Source of the DNA: OLB4 sp002050165 | GTDB lineage: Bacteria; Bacteroidota; Ignavibacteria; Tepidaquicellales; Tepidaquicellaceae | Reading direction: 5' to 3' | Length of the DNA stretch: 64,000 nt | Assembly (NCBI GenBank): GCA_030263475.1 | Contig: SZPC01000006.1 | Location: 70,366 to 134,365, forward strand | Shown here: piece after piece, positions 36,569 to 45,835 of the stretch | Layout: every line of letters starts with the position of its first letter | Numbering within the stretch: position 1 is the stretch's first letter | Notes under the pieces: generated by a model | The model's database searches: none | Told to the model about the DNA's origin: nothing | Seen by the model: only the letters and a program-made list of their open reading frames with translations | Program-made: the position numbers and the translations under genes

Positions 36569-37456
36569 TTGGAAGAAATTTTCAAAGCAGTAATTTACGG
36601 AATAATTCAGGGAGCTACCGAGTTTATCCCGATTAGCAGTTCGGCGCATTTGCGGGTGTTTCCTGCACTTATGGGTTGGGAAGATGAAGGCGCTGCATTC
36701 ACCGCAGTTATTCAGTTGGGTACACTGATTGCAACTTTGATTTATTTCAAAGGTGACATAGCAAACCTCACTAAGGGATTTCTTGCAGCGTATAAAAAGC
36801 GGGATTTTCTATCCAATCCGGAATCAAGAATTTTCATTTTAATTGCAATCGGAACAATTCCGATTATCATCGCCGGACTTGCTTTTAAAAAGTTTATTAC
36901 CGGTGAAGCAAGGGGATTGTACGTAATCAGCGCATCACTTATAGTCCTTGCTGTTTTTCTTTTTGTTGCGGAGAAAATTTCCTTAAAAGAAAAAGATATA
37001 AAAGATATAAGTATAAAAGACGGATTAATCATCGGTATTGCACAGGCACTTGCGTTAATTCCGGGAAGTTCGAGGAGTGGTGTAACTATAACTGCCGGAC
37101 TCTTCTGCGGTCTGAAACGAGATGTAACCGCCCGGTATTCTTTTTTGCTTAGTATTCCCGCTATTGCCTTGAGCGGTTTATATCAACTTTATGATGAACG
37201 CCATGCAATTCTTGAAGAAAATTTTCTGGAAATTATCGTTGCGACTTTAGTATCGGGAATAGTCGGTTACCTTTCGATAGATTTCCTCATCAAATATCTT
37301 AAAAAGAACAGCAATCTCATTTTCATTATTTATAGAATAATTCTCGGGCTAATCATTATTATTTTACTTCAGGCAGGTAAACTGACAAACCTTGATCCAC
37401 GTGATGTTGCAGCCAGAAAGCCTGTTAACAAACATTTCGTGTATTTTCATAAATAG
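36569..37456 (+). CDS. uppP: Undecaprenyl-diphosphatase
   Basis: A 295-residue polytopic enzyme starting at TTG. The two active-site segments of the UppP/BacA family are present: GATEFIPISSSAHLRVF near the N-terminus and PGSSRSGVTITAGL in the middle, separated and followed by membrane helices. It dephosphorylates undecaprenyl diphosphate to recycle the lipid carrier for peptidoglycan and polysaccharide synthesis, and can give bacitracin resistance. It follows the barrel gene after 17 bases. The run KEKDIKDISIKDG is a cytoplasmic loop with short tandem codon similarity. Confidence 0.95.
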   Translation: MEEIFKAVIYGIIQGATEFIPISSSAHLRVFPALMGWEDEGAAFTAVIQLGTLIATLIYFKGDIANLTKGFLAAYKKRDFLSNPESRIFILIAIGTIPIIIAGLAFKKFITGEARGLYVISASLIVLAVFLFVAEKISLKEKDIKDISIKDGLIIGIAQALALIPGSSRSGVTITAGLFCGLKRDVTARYSFLLSIPAIALSGLYQLYDERHAILEENFLEIIVATLVSGIVGYLSIDFLIKYLKKNSNLIFIIYRIILGLIIIILLQAGKLTNLDPRDVAARKPVNKHFVYFHK

Positions 37457-37480
37457 CACACGGTTTAAGCCGTGCGCTAT
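37453..37480. terminator. Bidirectional terminator hairpin after uppP and tyrosine phenol-lyase
   Basis: ATAGCACACGG at 37453-37463 pairs with CCGTGCGCTAT at 37470-37480 with a single mismatch. The hairpin overlaps the uppP stop codon and lies between two convergent genes. Neither side has a long uridine run, so it may work in both directions with moderate strength. Confidence 0.55.
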
Positions 37481-37490
37481 GAAAATTCAA

Positions 37491-38864
37491 TTATATCCTT
37501 TCAAACCTTGCCTGGAAGAACCGCAGATATTTCGGTTCATAAACCATTTTCAATCCCTTGATAGATTCTCTCTTTTCGTAAACCGATAGAACTGATTCGC
37601 TAACAACGTCCATGTGAGCCTGGGTGTAAACCCTTCTTGGAATTGTAAACCTTACAAGTTCGAGTTTCGGGTAATAATTCGTGCCATCGGGTTTTCTTCC
37701 CGCAGATACGATCCCGCGTTCCATAGTTCTTACGCCTGAATCAATGTAAATCTCCGCAGCGAGCGTTTGTGCGGGAAATTCATCCTGACTCAAATGCGGT
37801 AGAAATTTTCTTGCGTTGACAAATACACCGTGTCCGCCGATAGGTTTAACAATCGGAATGCCATAGCTCAACATTTTCTCTCCGAGATATTCAACCTGAC
37901 CTATTCTGGCGCTGATGTGGTTGTCGTCAATGCTCTCCGCAATTCCAATCGCCATAGCTTCCATATCCCTGCCTGCGAGACCGCCGTAAGTATGCAATCC
38001 TTCAAATACAACAACGAGGTTTCTCGCTTCTTCAAAGATATCCCAATCGTTTATTGCAAGGAATCCACCGATGTTTACCAGGGCATCTTTCTTTGCGCTC
38101 ATCGTTGCGCCGTCCGTGAGGTCACAAATTTCACGTACAATTTGCGCAATTGATTTATCTTTGTACCCTTCCTCTTTTTGCTGGATGAAGTAAGCGTTCT
38201 CTGCAACCCTTGTCATATCGTGGATTACCTTAATACCTTTTTCGTTTGTATAATCTCTGAGCGCCTTTAGATTTGCTATGCTGACCGGTTGTCCGCCCGC
38301 CATATTGACGTTAGTCGCGATACACACGTAAGGAATTTTGTCAGTACCGTGGACTTTTACCAGTTTATCTAATTTCTCAAGGTCAACGTTCCCTTTGAAT
38401 TCAAATTCGTTGTCGGGATCGTGCGCCTCGTCTATTATAATATCGGCGAATGTACCACCTGCCATTTCCTGATGCAGCCTCGTTGTGGTGAAATACATAT
38501 TCCCCGGAACAACATCGCCCGGTTTAATCATTATTTGTGACAGAATATGTTCAGCGCCCCTGCCTTGATGTGTAGGGACTATATATTTATAACCGTAGTA
38601 TTTATGAATAGCATCTTCAAGGTGATAATAATTTCTGCTACCTGCGTACGCTTCATCACCCCGCAGAAGTCCTGCCCATTGCTGATCGCTCATTGCTGAT
38701 GTTCCGCTATCGGTAAGAAGGTCAATATAAACATCCTCTGATCTAAGCAGGAAAGTATTGAAACCGGCTTCTGAGATTGCCTTCTCCCTGTCTTCACGTG
38801 ATGTTGATTTTATAAGTTCAACCATTTTAATTTTAAATGGCTCTGCCCATGATCTGTGTTTCAT
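37491..38864 (-). CDS. Tyrosine phenol-lyase
   Basis: A 457-residue PLP enzyme of the beta-eliminating lyase family (fold type I). It aligns to Citrobacter tyrosine phenol-lyase with an offset of two: Tyr73, Thr126, Asn187, Asp216, Arg219, the Schiff-base Lys259 in MSAKKD, and the substrate-selecting Met381 and Arg383 in TMERGIVSAGR. Arg383 (Arg381 in the model) and Met381 are the residues that separate tyrosine phenol-lyase from tryptophanase. The reaction gives phenol, pyruvate and ammonia from tyrosine. It follows the tryptophanase gene after 33 bases on the same strand. Residue alignment was made by eye from memory of the model enzyme. Confidence 0.87.
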   Translation of the reverse strand: MKHRSWAEPFKIKMVELIKSTSREDREKAISEAGFNTFLLRSEDVYIDLLTDSGTSAMSDQQWAGLLRGDEAYAGSRNYYHLEDAIHKYYGYKYIVPTHQGRGAEHILSQIMIKPGDVVPGNMYFTTTRLHQEMAGGTFADIIIDEAHDPDNEFEFKGNVDLEKLDKLVKVHGTDKIPYVCIATNVNMAGGQPVSIANLKALRDYTNEKGIKVIHDMTRVAENAYFIQQKEEGYKDKSIAQIVREICDLTDGATMSAKKDALVNIGGFLAINDWDIFEEARNLVVVFEGLHTYGGLAGRDMEAMAIGIAESIDDNHISARIGQVEYLGEKMLSYGIPIVKPIGGHGVFVNARKFLPHLSQDEFPAQTLAAEIYIDSGVRTMERGIVSAGRKPDGTNYYPKLELVRFTIPRRVYTQAHMDVVSESVLSVYEKRESIKGLKMVYEPKYLRFFQARFERI

Positions 38865-38897
38865 ATTTTAAAATTGGATTTATTAATATTTTGAAAA

Positions 38898-40274
38898 TTA
38901 TAGTTGTTTAAATTTTGCGGTGAAGTGCCGCAAGAACTCGGGTTCGTATGTTATCTCAAGTCCCTTTGTTGAATCCTTATTTTCAATGAGCTTTGAGAAA
39001 ACCTCAATTACATATTCAATGTGGCTTTGGGTATAAACCCTGCGTGGAATTGCAAGTCTTACGAGTTCCATTGGCGCAGGTATCAGCTGTGAATTTTCAT
39101 CATATTTACCAAACATAACCGAACCAATTTCTACCGACCTAACGCCACCAACAAGGTATAACTGGCATACAAGCGCCTGCCCCGGAAACTGGTGAACCGG
39201 TATGTGAGGATAAAACTCTTTCGCGTCAACGTAAACCGCATGACCGCCGATGGGTTTAATAATCGGCACACCAAGTCGTGAAATATTTTCGCCAAGATAC
39301 TCAGTACTCTTTATTCTGTATTTCAGGTAATCATAATCGAAAACTTCCGTGAGACCAATCGCAATTGCTTCCATATCGCGCCCGGATAGACCGCCGTAAG
39401 TTGTGAACCCTTCAGTTATTATCAGTAGGTTCATGCACGCGTTTGAAAGTTTTTCATCTTTTAGCGCGATGAATCCACCCATATTAACGAGACCGTCTTT
39501 CTTTGCGCTCATTACAGCTCCGTCGCAGAAGGAGAACATGAGTTTGGCGATTTCTTTATATGACATATCAGCATATCCTTCTTCGCGATGATTTATATAA
39601 TAAGCATTCTCTGCAACGCGGCAACAATCGAGAATGAGCAATATACCGTTCTGTTTGCATATTTGGCTGACTTCTTTAACGTTTGCCATGCTGACCGGTT
39701 GTCCGCCACCACTGTTATTTGTAACTGTAATAATTACAGCGCCGATATTTCCCTGCTTGTGTGTATTGATAAGTTCCTGAAGTTTACCAGTATCCATATT
39801 TCCCTTAAACGGGTGATACAGGGAAGGGTGATTAGATTCTTCAATGGGGATATCAATAGCCTGAGCGCCGGTATATTCAATATTTGCGCGCGTAGTATCA
39901 AAATGCGTGTTGCTGATAAAAATTTTATTTTCGCCTCCGAGCGTACCGTAAAGTATCCGTTCACCGGCTCTGCCCTGATGGGTTGGGAGAATATAATCAA
40001 ACCCTGTAAGATCTTTGATCACATGTTCCATTTTTGCCCAACTTTTTGATCCTGCGTAAGATTCATCGCCGGTCATTACACCAGCCCATTGATCAGCGCT
40101 CATTGCGGAAGTGCCGCTATCAGTCAGCATATCAATAATGACCTCATCAGATGAAAGTTTAAACGGATTGTAAAAAGCCTTTTCCAGGTATTTGGCCCGC
40201 TCTTCCGGAGTTGACATAAAAATCGGTTCGACCGTTTTAATTTTGAACGGTTCAATAATTGTTTTAAATGACAT
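38898..40274 (-). CDS. tnaA: Tryptophanase
   Basis: A 458-residue PLP enzyme, paralogue of the gene just downstream. It shares IIDMLTDSGTSAMS, LPTHQGRAGERI, NNSGGGQPVSMANVK, the lysine in MSAKKD (Lys259) and TTYGGLSGRDMEAIAIGL. At the specificity site it reads SVEIGSVMFGK, with Ile383 where tyrosine phenol-lyase has Arg, as in E. coli tryptophanase (AVEIGSFLLGR). It should release indole, pyruvate and ammonia from tryptophan. No tnaC-like leader with a tryptophan codon was found in the 142 bases upstream, so transcription attenuation of the E. coli type is unlikely. Confidence 0.87.
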   Translation of the reverse strand: MSFKTIIEPFKIKTVEPIFMSTPEERAKYLEKAFYNPFKLSSDEVIIDMLTDSGTSAMSADQWAGVMTGDESYAGSKSWAKMEHVIKDLTGFDYILPTHQGRAGERILYGTLGGENKIFISNTHFDTTRANIEYTGAQAIDIPIEESNHPSLYHPFKGNMDTGKLQELINTHKQGNIGAVIITVTNNSGGGQPVSMANVKEVSQICKQNGILLILDCCRVAENAYYINHREEGYADMSYKEIAKLMFSFCDGAVMSAKKDGLVNMGGFIALKDEKLSNACMNLLIITEGFTTYGGLSGRDMEAIAIGLTEVFDYDYLKYRIKSTEYLGENISRLGVPIIKPIGGHAVYVDAKEFYPHIPVHQFPGQALVCQLYLVGGVRSVEIGSVMFGKYDENSQLIPAPMELVRLAIPRRVYTQSHIEYVIEVFSKLIENKDSTKGLEITYEPEFLRHFTAKFKQL

Positions 40275-40416
40275 GGCAAGAAAAATTTAATAAGTGAAAA
40301 ATATTTACCGCAGATAAACCGGCGTTGATATAATACCTTCTGAAGTTTTGAACGGTAAACGGGTTGAATTGATTTAATAATGAAACAGACAAATAATCAG
40401 ATGGATGATAAAATAT

Positions 40417-41376
40417 TTACCTTAGTTTTTTACTCTCCTGAAATAGTATCCGCTTTTCTTCCTCAGTCAGATTCTCATAACCACCGGTGCTCAATTTATC
40501 GAGAATAGCATCAATACGCTCCTGTGCTTTTTGTTCTCTTGCTTTTATTTCGCTCTCGTAATTGTGCGTTGGTTCGGGTTCAATTTCTTCGTAACTGCTT
40601 TGAGGTACATTAATTTTTTTATCGAAACCGGATGGAGAATTATTTTGCGGACCCCAGGTATTTCTGCGTTTAAACATTCTCCCGGACCAGGATGAATCTG
40701 AATCGTCATAATCCCTGAACAGGAGCTTTTTCTTTGCATTGGTTGATATGAGATAAATCAATCCGACAACTGCTCCGCCGAGGTGTGCAACGTGTGCAAT
40801 ATTTGAATCGGTTCCGGAAAGGATATTCATCAGGTCAATTGCCATATAGAATATTATAACATACTTTGCTTTTACCGGAAAGAGGAAATATATATATATT
40901 GGTCTGTTCGGGAAAAGGTAAGCGAAAGCAGCGAGGACACCATAGATTGCCCCTGAAGCGCCCACCGTCGGTCCGACGCTGGTAAGAAACGGCGCTATGA
41001 ACTGATTTGCCAGTCCTGCGCCGACGCCACACATAAAATAGTATAACAGAAATTTCTTTGAGCCCCACGTGTTTTCCAATTCCATTCCAAACATCCACAA
41101 TACAAACATATTGAGAAAGAGGTGCATTAATCCGCCGTGAATAAACATATATGTAAATATTTGCCATGGATAGAAAAGCCCTGAGGCAACCGGCCACATA
41201 TAGAAATATTCCCTGAACCATTCCAAAAGATTTACGTTGCCAATCCAGAATGCCGATAGGATAAAATTCTGAAAAATGAAAACGGCTACATTTACAATTA
41301 GCAATATTTTTAGCACCGGTGGGAATACGCTGAAACCACCCATCATACCGGAGCCTCTGTTATATGCTGAACTCAT
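40417..41376 (-). CDS. Rhomboid-family intramembrane serine protease
   Basis: A 319-residue membrane protein. Helices begin with VLKILLIVNVAVFIF; the catalytic serine is in GPTVGASGAIYG and the catalytic histidine in HVAHLGGAVVG, with the MHLFLNMFVLWMFG helix carrying the usual His/Asn oxyanion residues. The C-terminal 110 residues are a charged cytoplasmic tail (KAREQKAQERIDAIL, LTEEEKRILFQ). Rhomboids cleave membrane helices of client proteins; the client here is unknown. The nucleotidyltransferase gene ends one base before its start, so it belongs to that transcript. Confidence 0.9.
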   Translation of the reverse strand: MSSAYNRGSGMMGGFSVFPPVLKILLIVNVAVFIFQNFILSAFWIGNVNLLEWFREYFYMWPVASGLFYPWQIFTYMFIHGGLMHLFLNMFVLWMFGMELENTWGSKKFLLYYFMCGVGAGLANQFIAPFLTSVGPTVGASGAIYGVLAAFAYLFPNRPIYIYFLFPVKAKYVIIFYMAIDLMNILSGTDSNIAHVAHLGGAVVGLIYLISTNAKKKLLFRDYDDSDSSWSGRMFKRRNTWGPQNNSPSGFDKKINVPQSSYEEIEPEPTHNYESEIKAREQKAQERIDAILDKLSTGGYENLTEEEKRILFQESKKLR

Positions 41377-41377
41377 T

Positions 41378-42136
41378 TTAGATTTTGTATTTTATTGCTA
41401 ACTCCCTTGCAGTATCAAGATCACCAGGAGTATCAATCTCGATGCACTTATATTCAGAAACGTCAATTGCGTGGATACAATTCCTTTCATCACCGGACTC
41501 AAGCGCTTCCTGAAATGAAAGTTCATAAAATTCATGTACGATATTTTGTGTAACGATCTTTCGATTCAAGATACCAAAGAGGGTTTTTAAATAATATGAA
41601 CTAAACAGTGCTATTCCTATGGATTCTCCTGCTGCAAGAGGAATTGGGACATCCTTCCCGATACGTTTCAGTTTAACTCCGTTTTCCAGTTCGACTTTAA
41701 CCTGCTCATCGTCGAGCTGATTTGTGAAATTTACAGCGATGGGGTTATTGTGATTAGATAAAATCAACTTTTCAATAATTGCTTTTTCAAACAAAATATC
41801 CGAATCCAGTAACAGCATATCTTTCTTAACGAAACCCAAAGCAAGCCAGAGAGAATATGAATTATTGTTGTTTTCGTAGTCGGGATTATTAATAAATTTC
41901 ACGTCCAAACCGGCGTAGTTTTTAGCAACGAAATCAATTATCATTTCCTTCCTATAGCCGGTAACGATAATGAACTTATAGATTCCGAAAGCAATAATAG
42001 CATCAATTGAACGTTGGAGCAAATTTTTACCATTAATATCGAGCAGACATTTTGGCGAAAGATCAGTTAGCGGGCGTAATCTTCGCGAAAGACCGGCAGC
42101 AGGAATCACGGCGGTTATTTCATCAACATTTCTCAT
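41378..42136 (-). CDS. LicC-like sugar/alcohol-phosphate nucleotidyltransferase
   Basis: A 252-residue nucleotidyltransferase: the N-terminal ITAVIPAAGLSRRLRPLTDLSPKCLLDINGK is the nucleotide-binding signature, VTGYRKEMI and LLDSDILFE carry the metal-binding aspartate, and the C-terminal half is rich in IEIDTPGDLDTARE, as in NTP transferases acting on choline phosphate or inositol phosphate (LicC and IPCT types). Its stop overlaps nothing, but its start overlaps the CDP-alcohol phosphatidyltransferase by 4 bases. The pair suggests production of a CDP-activated headgroup. Substrate identity is inferred from that context. Confidence 0.75.
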   Translation of the reverse strand: MRNVDEITAVIPAAGLSRRLRPLTDLSPKCLLDINGKNLLQRSIDAIIAFGIYKFIIVTGYRKEMIIDFVAKNYAGLDVKFINNPDYENNNNSYSLWLALGFVKKDMLLLDSDILFEKAIIEKLILSNHNNPIAVNFTNQLDDEQVKVELENGVKLKRIGKDVPIPLAAGESIGIALFSSYYLKTLFGILNRKIVTQNIVHEFYELSFQEALESGDERNCIHAIDVSEYKCIEIDTPGDLDTARELAIKYKI

Positions 42137-43032
42137 GCAATTTTCGGTGCGAGGGATTTAATTACAGATTTCTGCCATATTGTTAACATTATTAAAACGA
42201 AATTACCAAGTGTGACGGTAAGTATAAGGTAGATATCAAACCTGTTGAATAAAGTAAAGGTTATTAAAAAAACCAAATGAGTTGTTGATCCGATCCACCC
42301 CCACAACCTGAGCAGGGTTTCATTTTTCTTTCTGTAATTTTCAGGAGATGTTTCAATCTCAACCGGCTTTGCGGTATTCATTTGCATTCTCGAATAGAGC
42401 AGGTACAAATCAATTAAAAAAACTTCGAATCTGTTTCCAGTGTTCTTGATGATCCGGTCTTTTTCATCTTTAAACTCCGATATCTCATCATTCAGTTTGG
42501 AGACTTTTCCGTACACGTATTCAAGGTATAGATTTCTGTAATAATCGAATTTCATATTTTGAAATGCTTTCGATAAGCCGGCTGCAATTGTAATACCCCA
42601 CGAATAAATCGGATTTCCGGTAAAGTTACTCAGCGCAATTCCTATCCCGAGAAATACTGAAATTGATGTCAGATAATCAATGAATCCGTCAATTATCCTT
42701 CCAATCTTTGTTCCGTTATTTTTTAGTCTGGCAAGTTGACCATCTGCACAATCAAGCACGTTGCAAAGGAACAGGCTAATAACGGCGAGAATCATTGATT
42801 CATATGAACCAAACGCATAAAATATACCCGAGACAATCCCGAATAACAGAGCAATTGATGAAATCTGATTCGGTGTGATTTTTGTCCCGTAAATTAGTTT
42901 TACGAATACAAAAGAAATCGGCCTGAAAACATACAGGTCAAAAAATTCCTCTGCCTCTACGGATTTTAGTGAGCGTTTGTAATCTGAAGAAATACCCATG
43001 GAAAAACTTTTAATATAAAAATAGTGATTCAC
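42133..43032 (-). CDS. CDP-alcohol phosphatidyltransferase-family protein
   Basis: A 299-residue membrane enzyme with the full family motif DxxDGxxAR-8-GxxxDxxxD, seen as DCADGQLAR, then eight residues, then GRIIDGFID. The motif sits in the first third after helix LVFVKLIYGTKITPNQISSIALLFG and is followed by further hydrophobic helices. It moves an alcohol phosphate to or from a CDP-linked lipid or alcohol, giving a phospholipid or an inositol-type product. The overlapping nucleotidyltransferase gene downstream should supply a CDP-activated partner. The family call is firm; donor and acceptor are not known. Confidence 0.85.
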   Translation of the reverse strand: MNHYFYIKSFSMGISSDYKRSLKSVEAEEFFDLYVFRPISFVFVKLIYGTKITPNQISSIALLFGIVSGIFYAFGSYESMILAVISLFLCNVLDCADGQLARLKNNGTKIGRIIDGFIDYLTSISVFLGIGIALSNFTGNPIYSWGITIAAGLSKAFQNMKFDYYRNLYLEYVYGKVSKLNDEISEFKDEKDRIIKNTGNRFEVFLIDLYLLYSRMQMNTAKPVEIETSPENYRKKNETLLRLWGWIGSTTHLVFLITFTLFNRFDIYLILTVTLGNFVLIMLTIWQKSVIKSLAPKIA

Positions 43033-43210
43033 TATGTAAACCCATAAAGAACAATTGTGATAAAGGAGAATAAACTTTAAAAATGTTTATTAATGAATGT
43101 TACGTCACCTCATAAAAAATTCATCTGTAAAAATTTACAATAAATCAGTTTCTGCGAACGAATTTTTTAATGGACTGAAAAATTTATAAAAGGGATAATT
43201 TCATCAGAAA

Positions 43211-43250
43211 AAAATTGTAAGTGGCAGAAGTTAAAAAATCTCTGCCACTT
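43211..43250 (-). terminator. Rho-independent terminator for the TonB receptor gene
   Basis: A 10-bp perfect stem, AAGTGGCAGA at 43219-43228 with TCTGCCACTT at 43241-43250 around a 12-base loop, starts 14 bases past the receptor stop on the minus strand. It is followed on that strand by ACAATTTTTTT, a good uridine tract. Confidence 0.8.
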
Positions 43251-43264
43251 ACTTTGCAATAAAA

Positions 43265-45700
43265 CTAATTTTGAGGAGGTGGGGCAGTGGTTTTTTCGGT
43301 TTTTCGTCTTGGTTTTTCTTTATTTTTTATTTCACCGAAGTTGTAGGAAACCGATAAGTTCAAATTTTGCATAGAGAATTTATTGTCAGTGTTTGAAGTG
43401 AACCCATATCCGTTCATTTCCCAGTTGAATCCCCCTTCGTTGAGAATATCCCGTGCAGAAAGAGAAACATTCAGTTTATTCCCGAGGAACCCTTTTGAGA
43501 TGCCGGCGCCGAGATTATGAAAACCGGTCATTTTACCCATCGGTGTTACATTGTCGCCTTGATAATTATAAAATACCTGCACTCTGAAATCTTCGGGAAG
43601 AGTTATGGAGGAACTGATATTTGCGCTCCATTGGTATCCTCTGGCATCAAGTCCCGGTGGAAGAGTTTCTTTGTTAAACTCCCTCCGGTAATAGCTCAAA
43701 GTTCCGTTTAAACTTACAATCTCGAAAAGGCGCCCGCCCATGATGAAGTCAATTCCGTAATCGGAAGATTTCCCGATGTTTTCAAATGTCGTGTAAGTTA
43801 CATTACTATCGGTGAGAGTTGTAATATTTGAAATGTTGTCAGTTTTCTGTCTATAAAAAATAGTCGGTGTAACCGAGAATGTTCCGAAGAATTTCAGATA
43901 ACTGAGCTCAATGCTGTTGGTATATTCAGGATTTAGTTCGGGATTCCCGCGATTGTAACTTTGTGGTGAAGTTTGTGTAGTGAACGGATTCAATTGCCAG
44001 TCCTGTGGTCTGTTGATTCGCCTGCTATAGCTGAGTCTGATTTCCTCGGCAAAATTAAATTTTTTGCTGATTGATAAAGTTGGGAAAAAATCAGTATAAT
44101 TTTTCTTAAAAGTTTCACCGGAAGTTCTATTGTTTCCGTCACTAATTGTATGCTCAACTCTCAAACCAGCTTTTACCCCTAAATGTAATAGTTCTGTTGT
44201 GAAAACGGAATAAAGCGCCTGTACATTATTGTCATAATCGTAATCATTGGAGAGATTTGCATCTGTTACAAAAGCTCCGGTCTGAGGTTCAAGGTAGCGG
44301 GATAAATAGTTTGCTTCGATTCGTTTAATTGCACCGCGATAACCTGCTTCGAATTTATCTGTTTCGTTTATCGGAAGTTGATAATCAATTGTACTAATAA
44401 TATCCCTGAAATTTACATTCCATGAATCAATTACCTGAATCCTGTCACTGGGATTTTGAGGTGTAACAGAATTTCCATTTCCGTCAAAATAATATCTGAA
44501 TGAATGATTGGAACGGTCAGTTTGGGGTATATTCACAGAAACCTGCACGTTTAAATCGTGTCCGTTGTCATTGAGTTTCTTATAAAAAAATATTCCCCCG
44601 GAAATGTTTTTCCATGTGCCGGAATGTTTTGAATTGTTATCGAAATATGATAAAAGTTCATTTGAAGGTGAAAAATTCTCAGTTACTGTTTTTGAGTCAT
44701 ATTTCCAGTGTGAGTTAGTGTATTCGCTGAAAATTTCAATATAAGTATTTTCTGTTATATTGTAGTCGAGGTTCAAGCCACCGAAATACCAGTTTGACCT
44801 GTTAAATGCATTTACTTCACCTACGATGTTTGCAAGTGAGTCATTGAAAAGGTTTGTTCTGGTATTTGTGCCCGTTAGATTATTGTACCATTGTCCGGTA
44901 TAAAACATGGCAGAAGCGCCGAATTCATTTTTATTAAAGTTAAAATCCATTCCACCATTGAAGATATCCCTAGTTCCGTAACTCAGGTTTAGATTTCCGT
45001 TTGTTCCTATGTTTTCATCTTTTTTCATTATAAGATTCAGAATACCTGCAATTCCCTCAGATTCGTATTTTGCAGACGGATTAGTGATAACTTCAACTTT
45101 CTTTAACAGGTCAGCCGGCATCTGTGAGAGATTATTAAAAGATTTTGTATCCCGGCCATCAATTAGAATTTTCACGCTTGAATTACCTCTTATGCTTACG
45201 TTGTCATTTTCATCAACGCTAATGAGAGGTGTTCGCCTCAAAACATCGAGCACTGATTCACCTTTTGCGACCACATTTTTATCAATATTATATATAAATT
45301 TCTCACCTGAAATTTCAACGTTGGGTTTCTCGGTAATTACCTCAATCTCTTCAGTAGAAAGCCCTTCTGTATTCATACCAATATTACCGATGTTGAAATT
45401 AGGATTTTCTAAATCTAACTTTATTCCATTTTTTATAAAATCATTGTATCCGATATATTCTATCTCGATTGTATAAACCCCGAAATCAAGAGAGCTAATT
45501 TCAAAATTCCCGGAAATATCGGAAACCGTTCCGTTAATGAACCCGTCGTTTGAGTCAAGCAAACGGATAGATGCCCCAATCAATGGTTCGCCTGTAATTG
45601 CATCGGAAACTTTACCCGAAATAGACGCAGACTGTGCATGAGTTGTGTACAACGGGATTAGAACTAATGTAAAAATCAGCAGAAAAAATCTATTTGTCAT
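43265..45700 (-). CDS. TonB-dependent receptor with N-terminal carboxypeptidase-regulatory-like domain
   Basis: From the ATG at 45700 the protein has 811 residues and a normal signal peptide (MTNRFFLLIFTLVLIPLYTTHA). An in-frame ATG at 45766 would add 22 residues before it. Domains: a carboxypeptidase-regulatory-like fold (ISGKVSDAITGEPLIGASIRL), a TonB plug (VLDVLRRTPLISVDENDNVSIRGNSSVKILIDG), and an outer-membrane barrel of the SusC-remote, OMP_b-brl_3 type, with an LSYSRRINRPQDWQLNPF segment. The C-terminus has a basic, proline-rich tail (KPRRKTEKTTAPPPQN). It imports an unknown ligand across the outer membrane. No SusD or periplasmic binding gene is adjacent. Confidence 0.88.
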   Translation of the reverse strand: MTNRFFLLIFTLVLIPLYTTHAQSASISGKVSDAITGEPLIGASIRLLDSNDGFINGTVSDISGNFEISSLDFGVYTIEIEYIGYNDFIKNGIKLDLENPNFNIGNIGMNTEGLSTEEIEVITEKPNVEISGEKFIYNIDKNVVAKGESVLDVLRRTPLISVDENDNVSIRGNSSVKILIDGRDTKSFNNLSQMPADLLKKVEVITNPSAKYESEGIAGILNLIMKKDENIGTNGNLNLSYGTRDIFNGGMDFNFNKNEFGASAMFYTGQWYNNLTGTNTRTNLFNDSLANIVGEVNAFNRSNWYFGGLNLDYNITENTYIEIFSEYTNSHWKYDSKTVTENFSPSNELLSYFDNNSKHSGTWKNISGGIFFYKKLNDNGHDLNVQVSVNIPQTDRSNHSFRYYFDGNGNSVTPQNPSDRIQVIDSWNVNFRDIISTIDYQLPINETDKFEAGYRGAIKRIEANYLSRYLEPQTGAFVTDANLSNDYDYDNNVQALYSVFTTELLHLGVKAGLRVEHTISDGNNRTSGETFKKNYTDFFPTLSISKKFNFAEEIRLSYSRRINRPQDWQLNPFTTQTSPQSYNRGNPELNPEYTNSIELSYLKFFGTFSVTPTIFYRQKTDNISNITTLTDSNVTYTTFENIGKSSDYGIDFIMGGRLFEIVSLNGTLSYYRREFNKETLPPGLDARGYQWSANISSSITLPEDFRVQVFYNYQGDNVTPMGKMTGFHNLGAGISKGFLGNKLNVSLSARDILNEGGFNWEMNGYGFTSNTDNKFSMQNLNLSVSYNFGEIKNKEKPRRKTEKTTAPPPQN

Positions 45701-45835
45701 TGATGTTTTTAAGTGAATGTTACGGAGAAATCTGCTTAAAGTTAGAAAAATTTTCCTGAGCGGCAAAACTGAATATGAATCAAATGCACTTTTAAAACAA
45801 AATCTTAGGGATTAATTTGCATAATACAAACAAAA

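Noticed and set aside
36990..37022. Short tandem AAAAGATATA repeats in uppP
   Set aside because: They code for a plausible charged cytoplasmic loop (KEKDIKDISIKDG) in frame and are too short to be a functional repeat element.
40275..40416. tnaC-type leader peptide before tryptophanase
   Set aside because: No short frame with a tryptophan codon and suitable start is seen on the minus strand.
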